This document shows, piece by piece, positions 51,775 to 59,820 of a stretch of DNA of 64,000 nucleotides. A program made the position numbers and the translations under genes. Positions within the stretch are counted from its first letter, which is position 1; each line of letters starts with the position of its first letter. The stretch comes from DATFDN01 sp963756545 (GTDB taxonomy: Bacteria; Pseudomonadota; Alphaproteobacteria; Acetobacterales; Acetobacteraceae): NCBI GenBank assembly GCA_963756545.1, contig CAVWNY010000002.1:496001-560000 (forward strand), written 5' to 3'. Below the pieces are notes generated by a model. It was not told where the DNA came from, ran no database searches, and worked only from the letters and a program-made list of their open reading frames with translations.

Positions 51775-52763
51775 GGAACCGAGGCGAACGCGGGCAACTC
51801 GCTGGGGACGAACCGCTCGACCAGATAGAGGGGGCGGTTTTTCGTTTCATTGAAGACCCGCCCCAGATACTCACCGATCACGCCGAGTGTGAGGAGCTGT
51901 ACCCCGCCCAGGAACAGTACCACGGTCATCAGGCTGGGGTAGCCGGGCACCGGGTTGCCGAACAGCAAGGTGCGCGCGATGAGCTGCCCGCCGAAGGCCG
52001 AGGCGAACATCGCGACGGCGAGCCCCACATACGTCGCGACCTTCAGCGGTGCGAGCGTGAACCCGGTGATGCCCTCGATGGCCAGCCGCCACAGCGCCAC
52101 GTAGTTCCAGGCGCTACGGCCGGCGTGGCGGGGGGCGCGGTCATAGGGTACCGCCTTGGCCGGGAAGCCGACCCAGGCAAACAGGCCCTTCATGCAGCGA
52201 TGGTGCTCGCGCAATTGGAGGACGGCCTCCACCACGCGCCGGCTCATCAGCCGGAAATCGCCCACGTCCGGCGGAATATCGACGTCCGCCAGCCGCCCCA
52301 TCACGCGGTAGAACAGCCGGGCGGTAAGGCGCTTGGGCAAGCTGTCGCCGGCACGGGCACGGCGCTGGGCGTAAACCGTGTCGAACCCCTCCCGCCAGCC
52401 GGCCGCGAGGGCGGGGATCAGTTCGGGCGGGTCCTGAAGGTCGGCGTCGATGACGATAATTGCCTCGCCGCGCGCGTGGTCGAGCCCCGCCGTGGTCGCG
52501 ATCTCCTTGCCGAAGTTGCGCGTAAGGTTGACGAGCGCCACGCGCGGGTCGTTCCGGCGCAGCGCCTGGATCAGCGTCAGCGTGCCATCCGTGCTGCCAT
52601 CGTTCACATACACCGCTTCCCAAGATCCAAGCCTATCCATCGCCGCGGCCAGTCGGCGGTGGAACGCGTCCAGCCCCGCCTGCTCGTTGCATACGGGTAC
52701 GACCACCGAGAAAGTGGGGCAGCGCCACTGGGCGGATGATGGTGCGGCCGCGACGTCCAGCAT
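51771..52763 (-). CDS. GtrB/DPM1-like polyprenyl-phosphate glycosyltransferase
   Basis: A 330-residue family 2 glycosyltransferase with two C-terminal helices (about 235-260 and 270-300). FSVVVPVCNEQAG, VYVNDGSTDGT, the motif VIDADLQDPPE and GDFRLMSRRVVEAV match undecaprenyl-phosphate glucosyl/mannosyl transferases. It would load a sugar onto the lipid carrier at the inner membrane. Start ATG 52763 has GAGAG upstream. The divergent gene 31 bases away encodes a GT39-like membrane transferase that could use this lipid-linked sugar. Confidence 0.9.
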   Translation of the reverse strand: MLDVAAAPSSAQWRCPTFSVVVPVCNEQAGLDAFHRRLAAAMDRLGSWEAVYVNDGSTDGTLTLIQALRRNDPRVALVNLTRNFGKEIATTAGLDHARGEAIIVIDADLQDPPELIPALAAGWREGFDTVYAQRRARAGDSLPKRLTARLFYRVMGRLADVDIPPDVGDFRLMSRRVVEAVLQLREHHRCMKGLFAWVGFPAKAVPYDRAPRHAGRSAWNYVALWRLAIEGITGFTLAPLKVATYVGLAVAMFASAFGGQLIARTLLFGNPVPGYPSLMTVVLFLGGVQLLTLGVIGEYLGRVFNETKNRPLYLVERFVPSELPAFASVP

Positions 52764-52793
52764 GGCGGGTCTCTCGAAGCGGATTGTCAATCT

Positions 52794-54383
52794 TTGCGCG
52801 GCATCATCGGATGCGAACGGGATGAGGCGCTCAAGACATTGAGGTTCGGTAAACAGGGGGCCGTCCTGCTGCTGGCCGCCCTCGTGTTCATCGGCGCGGC
52901 GGCCAGGCGGAGCTTCGAGTACGACGAGGGCTACAGCGTCTTCGTCACCTCTCCCACCCCGCGCCCGGCGTGGCCAGCGACGGTGTTCCGCGCAGGCGAC
53001 GTGCGGGCGGCGTTCACGGCTCATGCCGGCCCGCTCGCGATCGCGCGCGCGCTGCGCGAAACGGACGTGCATCCGCCACTGTACTTCTGGGCACTCGCAG
53101 CCTGGCGTCAGGTCGCCGGCGACGGGCTGCTTGCCATGCGTCTGCTGTCCGTGCTCTGCGCGCTGACCGCGCTCATGGCCGTCGGTGCGATCGCTCGCAT
53201 CGTCGGGATCCCGGTCGGGCTGACGATGCTGCTCACCGCCGGATGCTACGGCTTCGCTTATACCGCGGTGGTCGCGCGCGGCTTCGCGCTGGCCCAGGCG
53301 TTCTCCCTCGGCGGCGTCCTGCTGATCTTGCTGGCCGCGCGGCGAGAGCGAGGCCGGCAGGCGTTGGGCGGCGGGCTGCTGTTCGGCGCGGCGACCCTGA
53401 CAAATTATCTCAGCGCCTTCGTCGGCATCGCGGCGCTGTCGTGGCTGGTCGTCACGCACTGGCGCCGGCCGCGCCTGTGGCTTTCTGCCGGGCTCGGGTT
53501 CGCCGCGTTCCTGCCAGCGGATCTATGGTTCTTCATGGCGCAGCGCGGCAGCCGCGCCGGGCAGTTCCCGTCGTTCCGCCTGGAGGCGAGCCTCGTGCGC
53601 CTCGCCGCGTATGGGACGGCCAACCTGTTCGGTGGACTGCCCCTGTATGTGAGCGGTATGGCGCGCACGGTGGTCGGCGGCGTGCTGGGCGCGGCCATGC
53701 TCGGGTTGGCCGCGTTGGTTGCGTGGCGCTGGCGCCTTCTGGCGCGGGAGGCGCGGTGCCTGCTGCTGGCCTGCGCCGCCGCGCCGCCGCTCGGGTTGCT
53801 GGCTCTGGGCGCGGCCTTCGACAATACGCCGATCGAGCTGCGCTATCTGTGCTTCGCCACGCCGTTCGTGGCGCTGCTGCTGGCGGGTGCGCTTGCCCCC
53901 TCCATTGCGGGAGGGGCTCGGGGAGGCTTGATGGGTCCCGTTCTTCTGTCGACGAGAGCAGCCGTCCTGACCCTCCAAGTCCTGGCGATCGCGGGTCTGA
54001 TCCTGCGACCCGAGACGATGCAGCCGGCCCGGGCCGCCGCGCGCTCCGCCGCTGCCCTGGCCGGATCGGACGGGGTCGTCGTGCTGCCGCGTGGCAACGA
54101 TGGGGTGGGCGTGGTCGGGCCGTTCCTGGCCGAACTGCCGGACGCGACCCGCGTGTTGCTCGTCTCGGCCGAGGACAGTCCCGGCCTGCTGCGTGCCCGC
54201 CTGCCGGCGGGGCCGGTGGTGCTCGCGCTGCTCGGGCAGGACGCGGCGAGTCTTGCCGCGCTCGCCGTCATCCGGGCGTCGTTTCCCTGTGCGTTCCGCC
54301 GCCCGATCGGTCGCGGGTTCGCCACCGCCACGCGGGCGCCGGACTGCGCCCTGAGGGACGCCCTGGCCCCGCGCCTACCTTAA
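52794..54383 (+). CDS. GT39/ArnT-like integral-membrane glycosyltransferase
   Basis: About 529 residues with some ten membrane helices. FEYDEGYSVFV after the first helix supplies the acidic catalytic motif of GT-C enzymes, and ETDVHPPLYFWALAAW and ATLTNYLSAFVG are typical of this group. The TTG at 52794 is the longest start; a TTG near 52839 (before RFGKQGAVLLL) may be correct. A C-terminal soluble part follows at about 400. Residues near 370-378 (APSIAGGARGG) come from a GC-rich repeat. It probably transfers the lipid-linked sugar made by the divergent GtrB-like enzyme. Confidence 0.8.
   Translation: MRGIIGCERDEALKTLRFGKQGAVLLLAALVFIGAAARRSFEYDEGYSVFVTSPTPRPAWPATVFRAGDVRAAFTAHAGPLAIARALRETDVHPPLYFWALAAWRQVAGDGLLAMRLLSVLCALTALMAVGAIARIVGIPVGLTMLLTAGCYGFAYTAVVARGFALAQAFSLGGVLLILLAARRERGRQALGGGLLFGAATLTNYLSAFVGIAALSWLVVTHWRRPRLWLSAGLGFAAFLPADLWFFMAQRGSRAGQFPSFRLEASLVRLAAYGTANLFGGLPLYVSGMARTVVGGVLGAAMLGLAALVAWRWRLLAREARCLLLACAAAPPLGLLALGAAFDNTPIELRYLCFATPFVALLLAGALAPSIAGGARGGLMGPVLLSTRAAVLTLQVLAIAGLILRPETMQPARAAARSAAALAGSDGVVVLPRGNDGVGVVGPFLAELPDATRVLLVSAEDSPGLLRARLPAGPVVLALLGQDAASLAALAVIRASFPCAFRRPIGRGFATATRAPDCALRDALAPRLP
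53896..53926 (+). repeat. GC-rich repeat unit inside the GT39-like coding sequence
   Basis: CCCCCTCC-ATTGCGGGAGGGG-CTCGGGG-AGG closely follows the unit CCCCCTCCCCTTGCGGGAGGGGGTCGGGGGGAGG at 31420-31452, with small gaps. The reading frame stays open through it. It falls at the boundary between the membrane part and the soluble C-terminal part of the protein. Confidence 0.6.
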
Positions 54384-54386
54384 CGG

Positions 54387-55547
54387 TCAGTCCTCCGCAT
54401 CCTTGCGGAAGGGACTTTGCTCCGCGAGAGCCTCCATCTCGGCGCGGATCGCCGGCGTCTCGTGCTTGAGGGAGTTGGCGATGGCCCGCCGCAGCCCGGG
54501 ATGGGCGATCCAGTGCGCGGAGTAGGTCGGGCGGGGAAGATAGCCGCGCTGAATCTTGTGGCGCCCCTGCGCGCCCGCCTCGACGCGGGCAAGCCGGTGC
54601 TCGATCGCCCAGTCGATGGCGCGGTAGTAGCAAAGCTCGAAGTGCAGGAACGGCCAGTCGCCGCGACAGCCCCAGTTGCGGCCATAGAGCGCATCGGCCC
54701 CGGCGAGATTGAGCGCGCCGGCGACCGGGGTGCCCCGGTTCTCCGCCATCATCAGCACGACCCGGTCGCCCAGCCGCTCCGACAACAGCGAGAAGAAGCG
54801 GCGCGTCAGGTAGGCGCTGCCCCATTTGCGGTCCACGGTGCCGCGATAGAAGCGATAGAACGCATCCCAGTGCCGCTCCTGGATGTCGGCGCCCGACAGG
54901 GCGCGGAACGTCAGGCCGGCGGCGTTGGCGTCGCGCCGCTCGCGCCGCAGCACCTTGCGCTTGCGCGAGGAGAGGGCGCCCAGGAAATCGTCGAAACTGG
55001 CGTAGCCCGCGTTCTCCCAGTGAAACTGCATCCCGAGCCGGCGCAGCCACCCGGCGTTGCCGAGCACGTCCCACTCCGCCTCCGTGCAGAAGGCCACATG
55101 CACTGACGAAAGGCCCAGCTCCCGGCACGCCTGCGCCAGGGCGCCCGCGAGCGCCGCGCCGGGCACCGGGCTTCCCGGCCGGCACAGCAGGCGGGGGCCC
55201 GGGACGGGGCTGAACGGCACGCCGACTTGCAGCTTGGGGTAGTAGTCCCCGCCCGCCCGCTCCAGTGCGTGCGCCCAGCCGTGATCGAAGACGTATTCGC
55301 CGTAGCTGTGCGACTTCGCGTACATCGGCGCGACCGCCAGCACCACGCCCGCCTCGTCGCGCAGCGCGGCGTGCTGGGGCAGCCAGCCGGTGCGCGCATT
55401 GGCCGACCCGCTGTCCTCCAGCGCGCTGAGCAGGGCATGGCTCACGAAGGGATTGTTGCCGCCCGCGCAGGCGTCCCACTCGGCCGCGTCGATCTCCTTG
55501 ATCGCGGCGTGCAGCGACAGCGAAAGCGGGGCGGCGCCGTCCGGCAT
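54387..55547 (-). CDS. COG3146-type GNAT-like acyltransferase (peptidogalycan-biosynthesis annotation)
   Basis: A 386-residue member of the DUF482/COG3146 family, FemAB/GNAT-fold proteins of unclear substrate. AGGNNPFVSHALLSALEDSG, GWLPQHAAL, SHSYGEYVFDHGWAHA, FLGALSSRKRKVLRRERRDA, FYRGTVDRKWGSAYL, HFELCYYRAIDWAI and GAQGRHKIQRGYLP are family motifs. ATG 55547 was chosen; the upstream extension is antisense of the RidA gene. It is last in a minus-strand set with the RidA-family gene 14 bases upstream. Convergent with the GT39-like gene. Confidence 0.88.
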   Translation of the reverse strand: MPDGAAPLSLSLHAAIKEIDAAEWDACAGGNNPFVSHALLSALEDSGSANARTGWLPQHAALRDEAGVVLAVAPMYAKSHSYGEYVFDHGWAHALERAGGDYYPKLQVGVPFSPVPGPRLLCRPGSPVPGAALAGALAQACRELGLSSVHVAFCTEAEWDVLGNAGWLRRLGMQFHWENAGYASFDDFLGALSSRKRKVLRRERRDANAAGLTFRALSGADIQERHWDAFYRFYRGTVDRKWGSAYLTRRFFSLLSERLGDRVVLMMAENRGTPVAGALNLAGADALYGRNWGCRGDWPFLHFELCYYRAIDWAIEHRLARVEAGAQGRHKIQRGYLPRPTYSAHWIAHPGLRRAIANSLKHETPAIRAEMEALAEQSPFRKDAED

Positions 55548-55561
55548 CTTGCGACGGGATC

Positions 55562-56026
55562 TCAGTCGATCTCGAACATGCCCTCGACCTCGACCGCCGC
55601 GTCGAGCGGCAGGGAGGGCACGCCGATCGTGGTGCGCGCGTGGCGTCCGGCTTCCCCGAACACTGCCACCGCGAGGTCCGAGGCGCCGTTCATCACCTTC
55701 GCATGCTCGGTGAACTCCGCGTCGCAGGCGATGAAACCGCCCAGGCGCACGACCCGGCGCACGCGATCCAGCTCCCCGCAAGCAGCCTTGAGCTGGGCCA
55801 GCACGTTGATGAAGCTGATGCGCGCGGCGCGGCTGCCCTGATCGATCGACAGCCAGCGGCCGAGCTTGCCGGAAACCGCGACCTGCCCTCCGGTGGCGGG
55901 AAGCTGGCCCGATATGACGACGAGACTGCCCGTGACCACGAAGGGCACGTAGGTCGCGATCGGCATCATCGGCTGCGGCAGCGCCAGTCCCAATTCGGCC
56001 AGCTTCGCCTCGATCCGCCCCGCCAT
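55562..56026 (-). CDS. RidA/YjgF-family protein (longer subgroup)
   Basis: A 154-residue RidA-fold protein that probably hydrolyses reactive enamine/imine intermediates or a related compound. PYVPFVVTGSLVVISGQLP-like segment (TGSLVVISGQLPATGG), FINVLAQLKAACGELDRVRRVVRLGGFIAC and HARTTIGVPSLPLDAAVEVEG fit. The active-site Arg of canonical RidA corresponds to the Arg in GRHARTTIG. It belongs to the longer YjgF-like subgroup whose function is less certain. Confidence 0.88.
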   Translation of the reverse strand: MAGRIEAKLAELGLALPQPMMPIATYVPFVVTGSLVVISGQLPATGGQVAVSGKLGRWLSIDQGSRAARISFINVLAQLKAACGELDRVRRVVRLGGFIACDAEFTEHAKVMNGASDLAVAVFGEAGRHARTTIGVPSLPLDAAVEVEGMFEID

Positions 56027-56078
56027 CCCAGCCTCCTCAGCCTGCGCTGCGCCATCGTGCCACCATATGGGGCACGGT

Positions 56079-57425
56079 CTAGCTGGCTATAACCCGGAAT
56101 CCGCGCCGGCGCGCGCGCGGGTCGGCCGGCAGGTCGAGCGGCAGCAGCGGCGAGAACGGGGCGGGAATCTCGGGCTCCTCGGCGGGCGCGGGGATGTCGT
56201 GACGGCCGAGGTAATTGGCCGCCAGGTGGCGGAACACGTAGTCCAGCACCGAGGATGCGCGCGCCACCGCCGGGTCGCCCTCGACGGCGCCGGCCGGGCC
56301 GAAGCGCGTCAACGTGAACGCCTCCACGAATTCCGTTAGCGGAACCCCGTGCTGCAAGCCAAGGCTGACCGCGGCGGCAAAGGCGTCCATCAGCCCGCGC
56401 AAGGTGGCACTGTCCTTCGGCAGCGCCACCGAGATCTCGCCCAGCGCGCCGTCGGCATAATCGCCAGTTGTCACATAGACGCGGTGCCCGCCCACGGCGG
56501 CCTTTTGCGTGTACCCCGCGCGCCGGGCCGGCAGCTCGCGCCGGGGCGTCGCGGGCTGCGCGGCGGGCACCGTCTCGGGCGGGGCGGGCATGACGTCGAA
56601 GAACGGCGCGAGCGCGTCGTGCATGGCCCGGTGCGCGCCAGCGTCCGGGGCGGGAAACACGCTCTGCCCGGCGAGCCCGGCCGCCAGCGCCGCTTCGGCC
56701 GTCAGCCCGCGTGCCGCGAGCCAGGCCCGCGCGGCGCGGGTGAGGCCGCCCTCATCACTCAGCGGGGAGTACGCGGGCGCGATTCCGCCGGTCTCAACGC
56801 CGAGCAGCGCCTCCGCCTCGCCCGGGACGACGATGGCCGTGAGCACCTGGGTAACCGTGGCGGTTCTGGCGTGCTCGCGAAGTTGCGCCGCGATCGCACG
56901 GGCCGCGGCGCGGGCCGCCTCCGTCGCGTAGTCGAGGCCGAGCGCGGCCAGGAGGCCCGCCAGATCGGCGACGGCCAGCGTGATCCGGCGGGCACCTGGC
57001 GCGGCCATCGTCAAGGCGATGACGGCCGCTTCCGCCGCCGCGCCGAAGCCGGCCGTGTCGAAGCCGAGTTCGGGGTCGAGAAAGGCCGGCAGGTTCAGGA
57101 CGAAGCACGGGTCCTCCGCCGCGCGGCCCTGCCAGACGGCGGAGGCGGGAGCGGCTCGCCGATGCAGGAGCATCGCGTGCAGCCGGGTGGCGAGTGCCGG
57201 TTCCATCCCGGCGCGGAGAGCGCGCTCCGCCGTCGGGCGTATCCAGCCATCGGCCAGGCTGGGCAAATCCACAGGCCCGTCGCCCGGAGCGAGCGCGGCC
57301 AGCGCGATCGCCGCGGCAGGCTCCCAAGCGGCAGGCAGGCTCACGAGCCGCGATGGGGAATCGGGGTCCGCCCCGGCCGCGATCCGCCGCATCCGCACGC
57401 CTTGCCAAGTCCGGTTCGTTCGCAT
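56079..57425 (-). CDS. TSCPD-domain protein derived from class II ribonucleotide reductase, catalytic residues missing
   Basis: A 448-residue protein. The C-terminal third is a TSCPD domain as at the end of NrdJ: RRAGYTQKAAVGGHRVYVTTGDYADG, LGEISVALPKDSATLRGLM, SLGLQHGVPLTEFVEAFTLTRFGPAG and SVLDYVFRHLAANYLGRHD (all in pieces here). The middle, NLPAFLDPELGFDTAGF and LAGLLAALGLDYATEAARA, resembles the NrdJ barrel. Full NrdJ is two to three times longer. Only one Cys is present, and no active-site Cys trio or N-x-C-x-E finger loop is seen, so it cannot reduce nucleotides itself. A regulatory or binding role is possible. RidA-family gene 52 bases downstream. Confidence 0.72.
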   Translation of the reverse strand: MRTNRTWQGVRMRRIAAGADPDSPSRLVSLPAAWEPAAAIALAALAPGDGPVDLPSLADGWIRPTAERALRAGMEPALATRLHAMLLHRRAAPASAVWQGRAAEDPCFVLNLPAFLDPELGFDTAGFGAAAEAAVIALTMAAPGARRITLAVADLAGLLAALGLDYATEAARAAARAIAAQLREHARTATVTQVLTAIVVPGEAEALLGVETGGIAPAYSPLSDEGGLTRAARAWLAARGLTAEAALAAGLAGQSVFPAPDAGAHRAMHDALAPFFDVMPAPPETVPAAQPATPRRELPARRAGYTQKAAVGGHRVYVTTGDYADGALGEISVALPKDSATLRGLMDAFAAAVSLGLQHGVPLTEFVEAFTLTRFGPAGAVEGDPAVARASSVLDYVFRHLAANYLGRHDIPAPAEEPEIPAPFSPLLPLDLPADPRARRRGFRVIAS

Positions 57426-57566
57426 CCCACGACGGTACTAGCCGGCCGCGTGAATGAAAAGGACATGTTGGGGTTGCTCGGCCCTTCAGCCACAAAATCC
57501 TGTGGATGATGCTCGCGTGGGTCCGCCCGGTGGACCGCCGGGCCAGGGCTTCGTATATCCCCCGCC

Positions 57567-57920
57567 ATGAACCTCGGTACGTGGCTGTTCACCAAGCTGA
57601 GAGGCCGTCAGGTCGGCCAGGACGCGGATGGAAATCTCTACTTCGAGGAGAAGCGGGGCCGTCCCGGCCTGCGGGTCCGGCGCTGGGTCGCCTATGCCGG
57701 CCGGCCCGAGGCCTCGAAGGTGCCGCCGGAGTGGCACTCCTGGCTGCACTACACGACCGAACGGCCGCTGGCGCTCTCGACACGCCAGCCCTGGCAGAAG
57801 CCGCACATCCAGAATGCGACCGGCACGCCGGAGGGCTACCGCCCGCCGGGGCATGATTACCAGGGTGGGGAACGGGCGGCTGCAACGGGCGACTACGAAG
57901 CCTGGGCGCCAGGTTCCTGA
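57567..57920 (+). CDS. NADH:ubiquinone oxidoreductase subunit NDUFA12 family
   Basis: A 117-residue supernumerary complex I protein. VGQDADGNLYFEEKRG, RRWVAYAGRPEASKVPPEWHSWLHYT and KPHIQNATGTPEGYRPPG (in pieces) are the family hallmark, shared with mitochondrial NDUFA12. It binds the peripheral arm. The main nuo operon is not in the window. It starts a plus-strand operon, nine bases before mlaD. The 141-base gap before it contains no gene; no clear ribosome-binding site is present. Confidence 0.95.
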   Translation: MNLGTWLFTKLRGRQVGQDADGNLYFEEKRGRPGLRVRRWVAYAGRPEASKVPPEWHSWLHYTTERPLALSTRQPWQKPHIQNATGTPEGYRPPGHDYQGGERAAATGDYEAWAPGS

Positions 57921-57929
57921 CGCGCGCCC

Positions 57930-58469
57930 ATGCGTAGCCGCAACCCGATCGAGGTGCTGACCGGAATCCTGGTGCTGATCGTGGCCGTGGGGTTCCTCGG
58001 CTACGCCATCGCTCATTCCGGCACCGGGCCGAGCGGCGGCGGGTACCCGCTCTATGCCAGCTTCGACAACATCGCCGGCCTCAATATCGGCTCCGACGTG
58101 CGGCTGGCCGGCGTGAAGGTGGGCAGCGTGCAGGCCGCGGCGATCGACCCCAAGACCTATCTGGCGCGCGTGACGCTCGACATCCGCGACGGTGTGCAAC
58201 TGCCGAAGGACAGCGGCGCAACGGTCGCTAGCGAGAGTTTGCTCGGTGGCATGTATCTCGCCATATCTCCCGGCGGCTCCGATCAGGTCATGAAGCCGGG
58301 AGATTCGTTCTCGGCGACCCAGGGAGCGGTCAGCCTGCAGGATCTGCTGGGCAAGTTCATATTCAGCGCGACCAATATGGTCAGCGCCATATCGGGCAGC
58401 GGGGAGTCGGGCAGCGGCAAGCCGGCCCCGGCCGCGCCCGCGTCCACGGGTTCCGGAGGCTTGAAATGA
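57930..58469 (+). CDS. mlaD: MlaD-type MCE-domain lipid-transport protein
   Basis: A 179-residue inner-membrane-anchored phospholipid-binding protein of the Mla system. One N-terminal helix (PIEVLTGILVLIVAVGFLGYA). The MCE domain (about 38-115) has LYASFDNIAGLNIGSDVRLAGVKVG (in pieces), PKDSGATVASESLLGGMYLAISPGG. The tail is Gly/Ser/Pro-rich. Normally mlaF, mlaE and mlaC are neighbours; here mlaD stands with NDUFA12 and DUF2155, a known alphaproteobacterial arrangement. Its stop overlaps the next start in ATGA. Confidence 0.92.
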   Translation: MRSRNPIEVLTGILVLIVAVGFLGYAIAHSGTGPSGGGYPLYASFDNIAGLNIGSDVRLAGVKVGSVQAAAIDPKTYLARVTLDIRDGVQLPKDSGATVASESLLGGMYLAISPGGSDQVMKPGDSFSATQGAVSLQDLLGKFIFSATNMVSAISGSGESGSGKPAPAAPASTGSGGLK

Positions 58470-58684
58470 TCCCGCCCTCACCGGCCGTGTGGCCGCAGAC
58501 TGATGGCACGCCGGTGTCGTGCCGAGAGAAGCTCAAAATGCTGGGCGAGAACCATGCCGAGTTGGCGCAGGCGTTGCGGGATGCGTTCGAGGACGCGGTG
58601 CTGATGGGGGTGGACGAGCAGGCGATGCGCCGCATCCTGGCCGACATGGTGGCCGGGCTGGAAACCCCGAAGCGGGCGCGGTGA
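58466..58684 (+). CDS. 72-residue conserved-hypothetical small protein
   Basis: Begins MIPPSPAVWPQTDGTPVSCR and continues with KLKMLGENHAELAQALRDAFEDAVLMG and a helix to the end; mostly alpha-helical and acidic, with no signal. It overlaps mlaD by four bases (ATGA) and the DUF2155 gene by four (GTGA), so it is translationally coupled on both sides. This tight packing supports it as a real gene. Function unknown. Confidence 0.72.
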   Translation: MIPPSPAVWPQTDGTPVSCREKLKMLGENHAELAQALRDAFEDAVLMGVDEQAMRRILADMVAGLETPKRAR

Positions 58685-59101
58685 ACCGTGGCCTGACAAC
58701 GGCGGCGGTGCTGGCCCTCCTCTCCGCCCCGGCGAGCGCGCAGCCCGCTCCGCCGCCTCCGCCGAGTGCGCTGCCGCCGGATGCCGGGCTGCCGGCGACG
58801 AACGCCTGGGAGCCGCGCGGCGCGGCGGAACTGGAGGTCTTGGACAAGGTCGATGCCGTTAGCCGAAACTACGCCGTGCGCGTCGGCCAGTCAGTCCAGG
58901 TCGGCTCGCTCACCATAGCGGTACAATCCTGTCAGGCGCGTCCCCCGGACCAGCCGGCCGAACTCGGCGGCCTATCTCGCGATCACCGACAGCCGCTCCG
59001 ACGAGCCGGGATTCCGGGGCTGGATGCTGGCCGACGAGCCCTGGGTCGCCATGCTGCAGAGCCCCGTCTACGACGTGCGGATACTGCGATGCCAGCCGTA
59101 G
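58681..59101 (+). pseudogene. DUF2155 secreted protein gene with a single-base frameshift
   Basis: From GTG 58681: a signal peptide (LTTAAVLALLSAPASAQ), a Pro-rich linker, then the DUF2155 start LEVLDKVDAVSRNYAVRVGQSVQVGSLTIAVQSC (in pieces). After RPPDQPA (near 58950) the family sequence continues in another frame: NSAAYLAITDSR, DEPGFRGWMLADEPW and SPVYDVRILRCQP, ending at TAG 59101. One extra base (near 58945-58955) explains this. The repaired length is about 139 residues, normal for the family. The unrepaired frame runs straight into otsB and gives a false fusion. A periplasmic role is expected. Confidence 0.85.
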
Positions 59102-59820
59102 CTTCACCGCCTGGACTGCCGCCCTTCGCGCGGGCCGCGCTTCTGCTCGACGTGGACGGCACGTTGATCGATTTCGCGCCCACGCCCGAAACCGTGGTGG
59201 TCCCGCCGGGGCTGCTTGCCGCCTTGCACCGGCTTCGCCCGGCGCTGGGAGGCGCGCTGGGCGTCATCAGCGGGCGGGTGATCGCGCAGGTGGACCGGCT
59301 GCTGGGAGACGCACCGCACGCCGTCGCGGGCGAGCACGGCGGCGCCATTCGTCACGCCCCCGGCGCTCCGGTCGAGCGGCCCGCACTGCCGGCACCGCCC
59401 GGAGCGTGGATGGAAGCCGCCGAGCAGGCGGCCGGCGCGCATCCCGGCGCGCGGGTGGAGCGCAAGGCGCGGGGCTTCGTCCTCCACTACCGAGCCGTGC
59501 CCGCCGCCGGCCCCGATTTCGGGGCGTTGCTGCGCGGACTGGTGGCGCGCTCGCCCGATTTCGAACTGCTGGACGGCAACATGGCCTGGGAGGTCCGTCC
59601 GCGCGGCGCCGACAAGGGCGGCGCCGTCGTCGCGCTGATGGCGCGCCCTCCCTTCGCCGGCCGTCTGCCCGTCTTCATCGGCGACGACGTGACCGATCAC
59701 GACGGCATCCGCATGGCCCGTGGGATGGGTGGAGCGGGCTTGCTGGTGGCCGACGTGTTCGCCGACCCGGCGGGCGTGCGCGCCTGGCTCGATCAAGTGG
59801 CGGAGCGGGTGGGATGGTAA
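59089..59820 (+). CDS. otsB: Trehalose-6-phosphate phosphatase
   Basis: HAD-superfamily phosphatase that makes trehalose from trehalose-6-phosphate. The 243 residues have LLLDVDGTLIDFAPTP (nucleophile Asp), GVISGRVIAQVDRLLG, AGEHGGAIR, VERKARGFVLHYR, ELLDGNMAWEVRP, KGGAV and GDDVTDHDG. The ATG at 59089 overlaps the repaired DUF2155 stop by 13 bases. No otsA (synthase) is in the window. The stop overlaps the next start. Confidence 0.93.
   Translation: MPAVASPPGLPPFARAALLLDVDGTLIDFAPTPETVVVPPGLLAALHRLRPALGGALGVISGRVIAQVDRLLGDAPHAVAGEHGGAIRHAPGAPVERPALPAPPGAWMEAAEQAAGAHPGARVERKARGFVLHYRAVPAAGPDFGALLRGLVARSPDFELLDGNMAWEVRPRGADKGGAVVALMARPPFAGRLPVFIGDDVTDHDGIRMARGMGGAGLLVADVFADPAGVRAWLDQVAERVGW

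Noticed and set aside
58519..59820. A single fused protein joining the DUF2155 N-terminus to trehalose-6-phosphate phosphatase
   Set aside because: The middle part does not resemble either family, while the +1 frame gives a normal DUF2155 end; the fusion results from a one-base shift.
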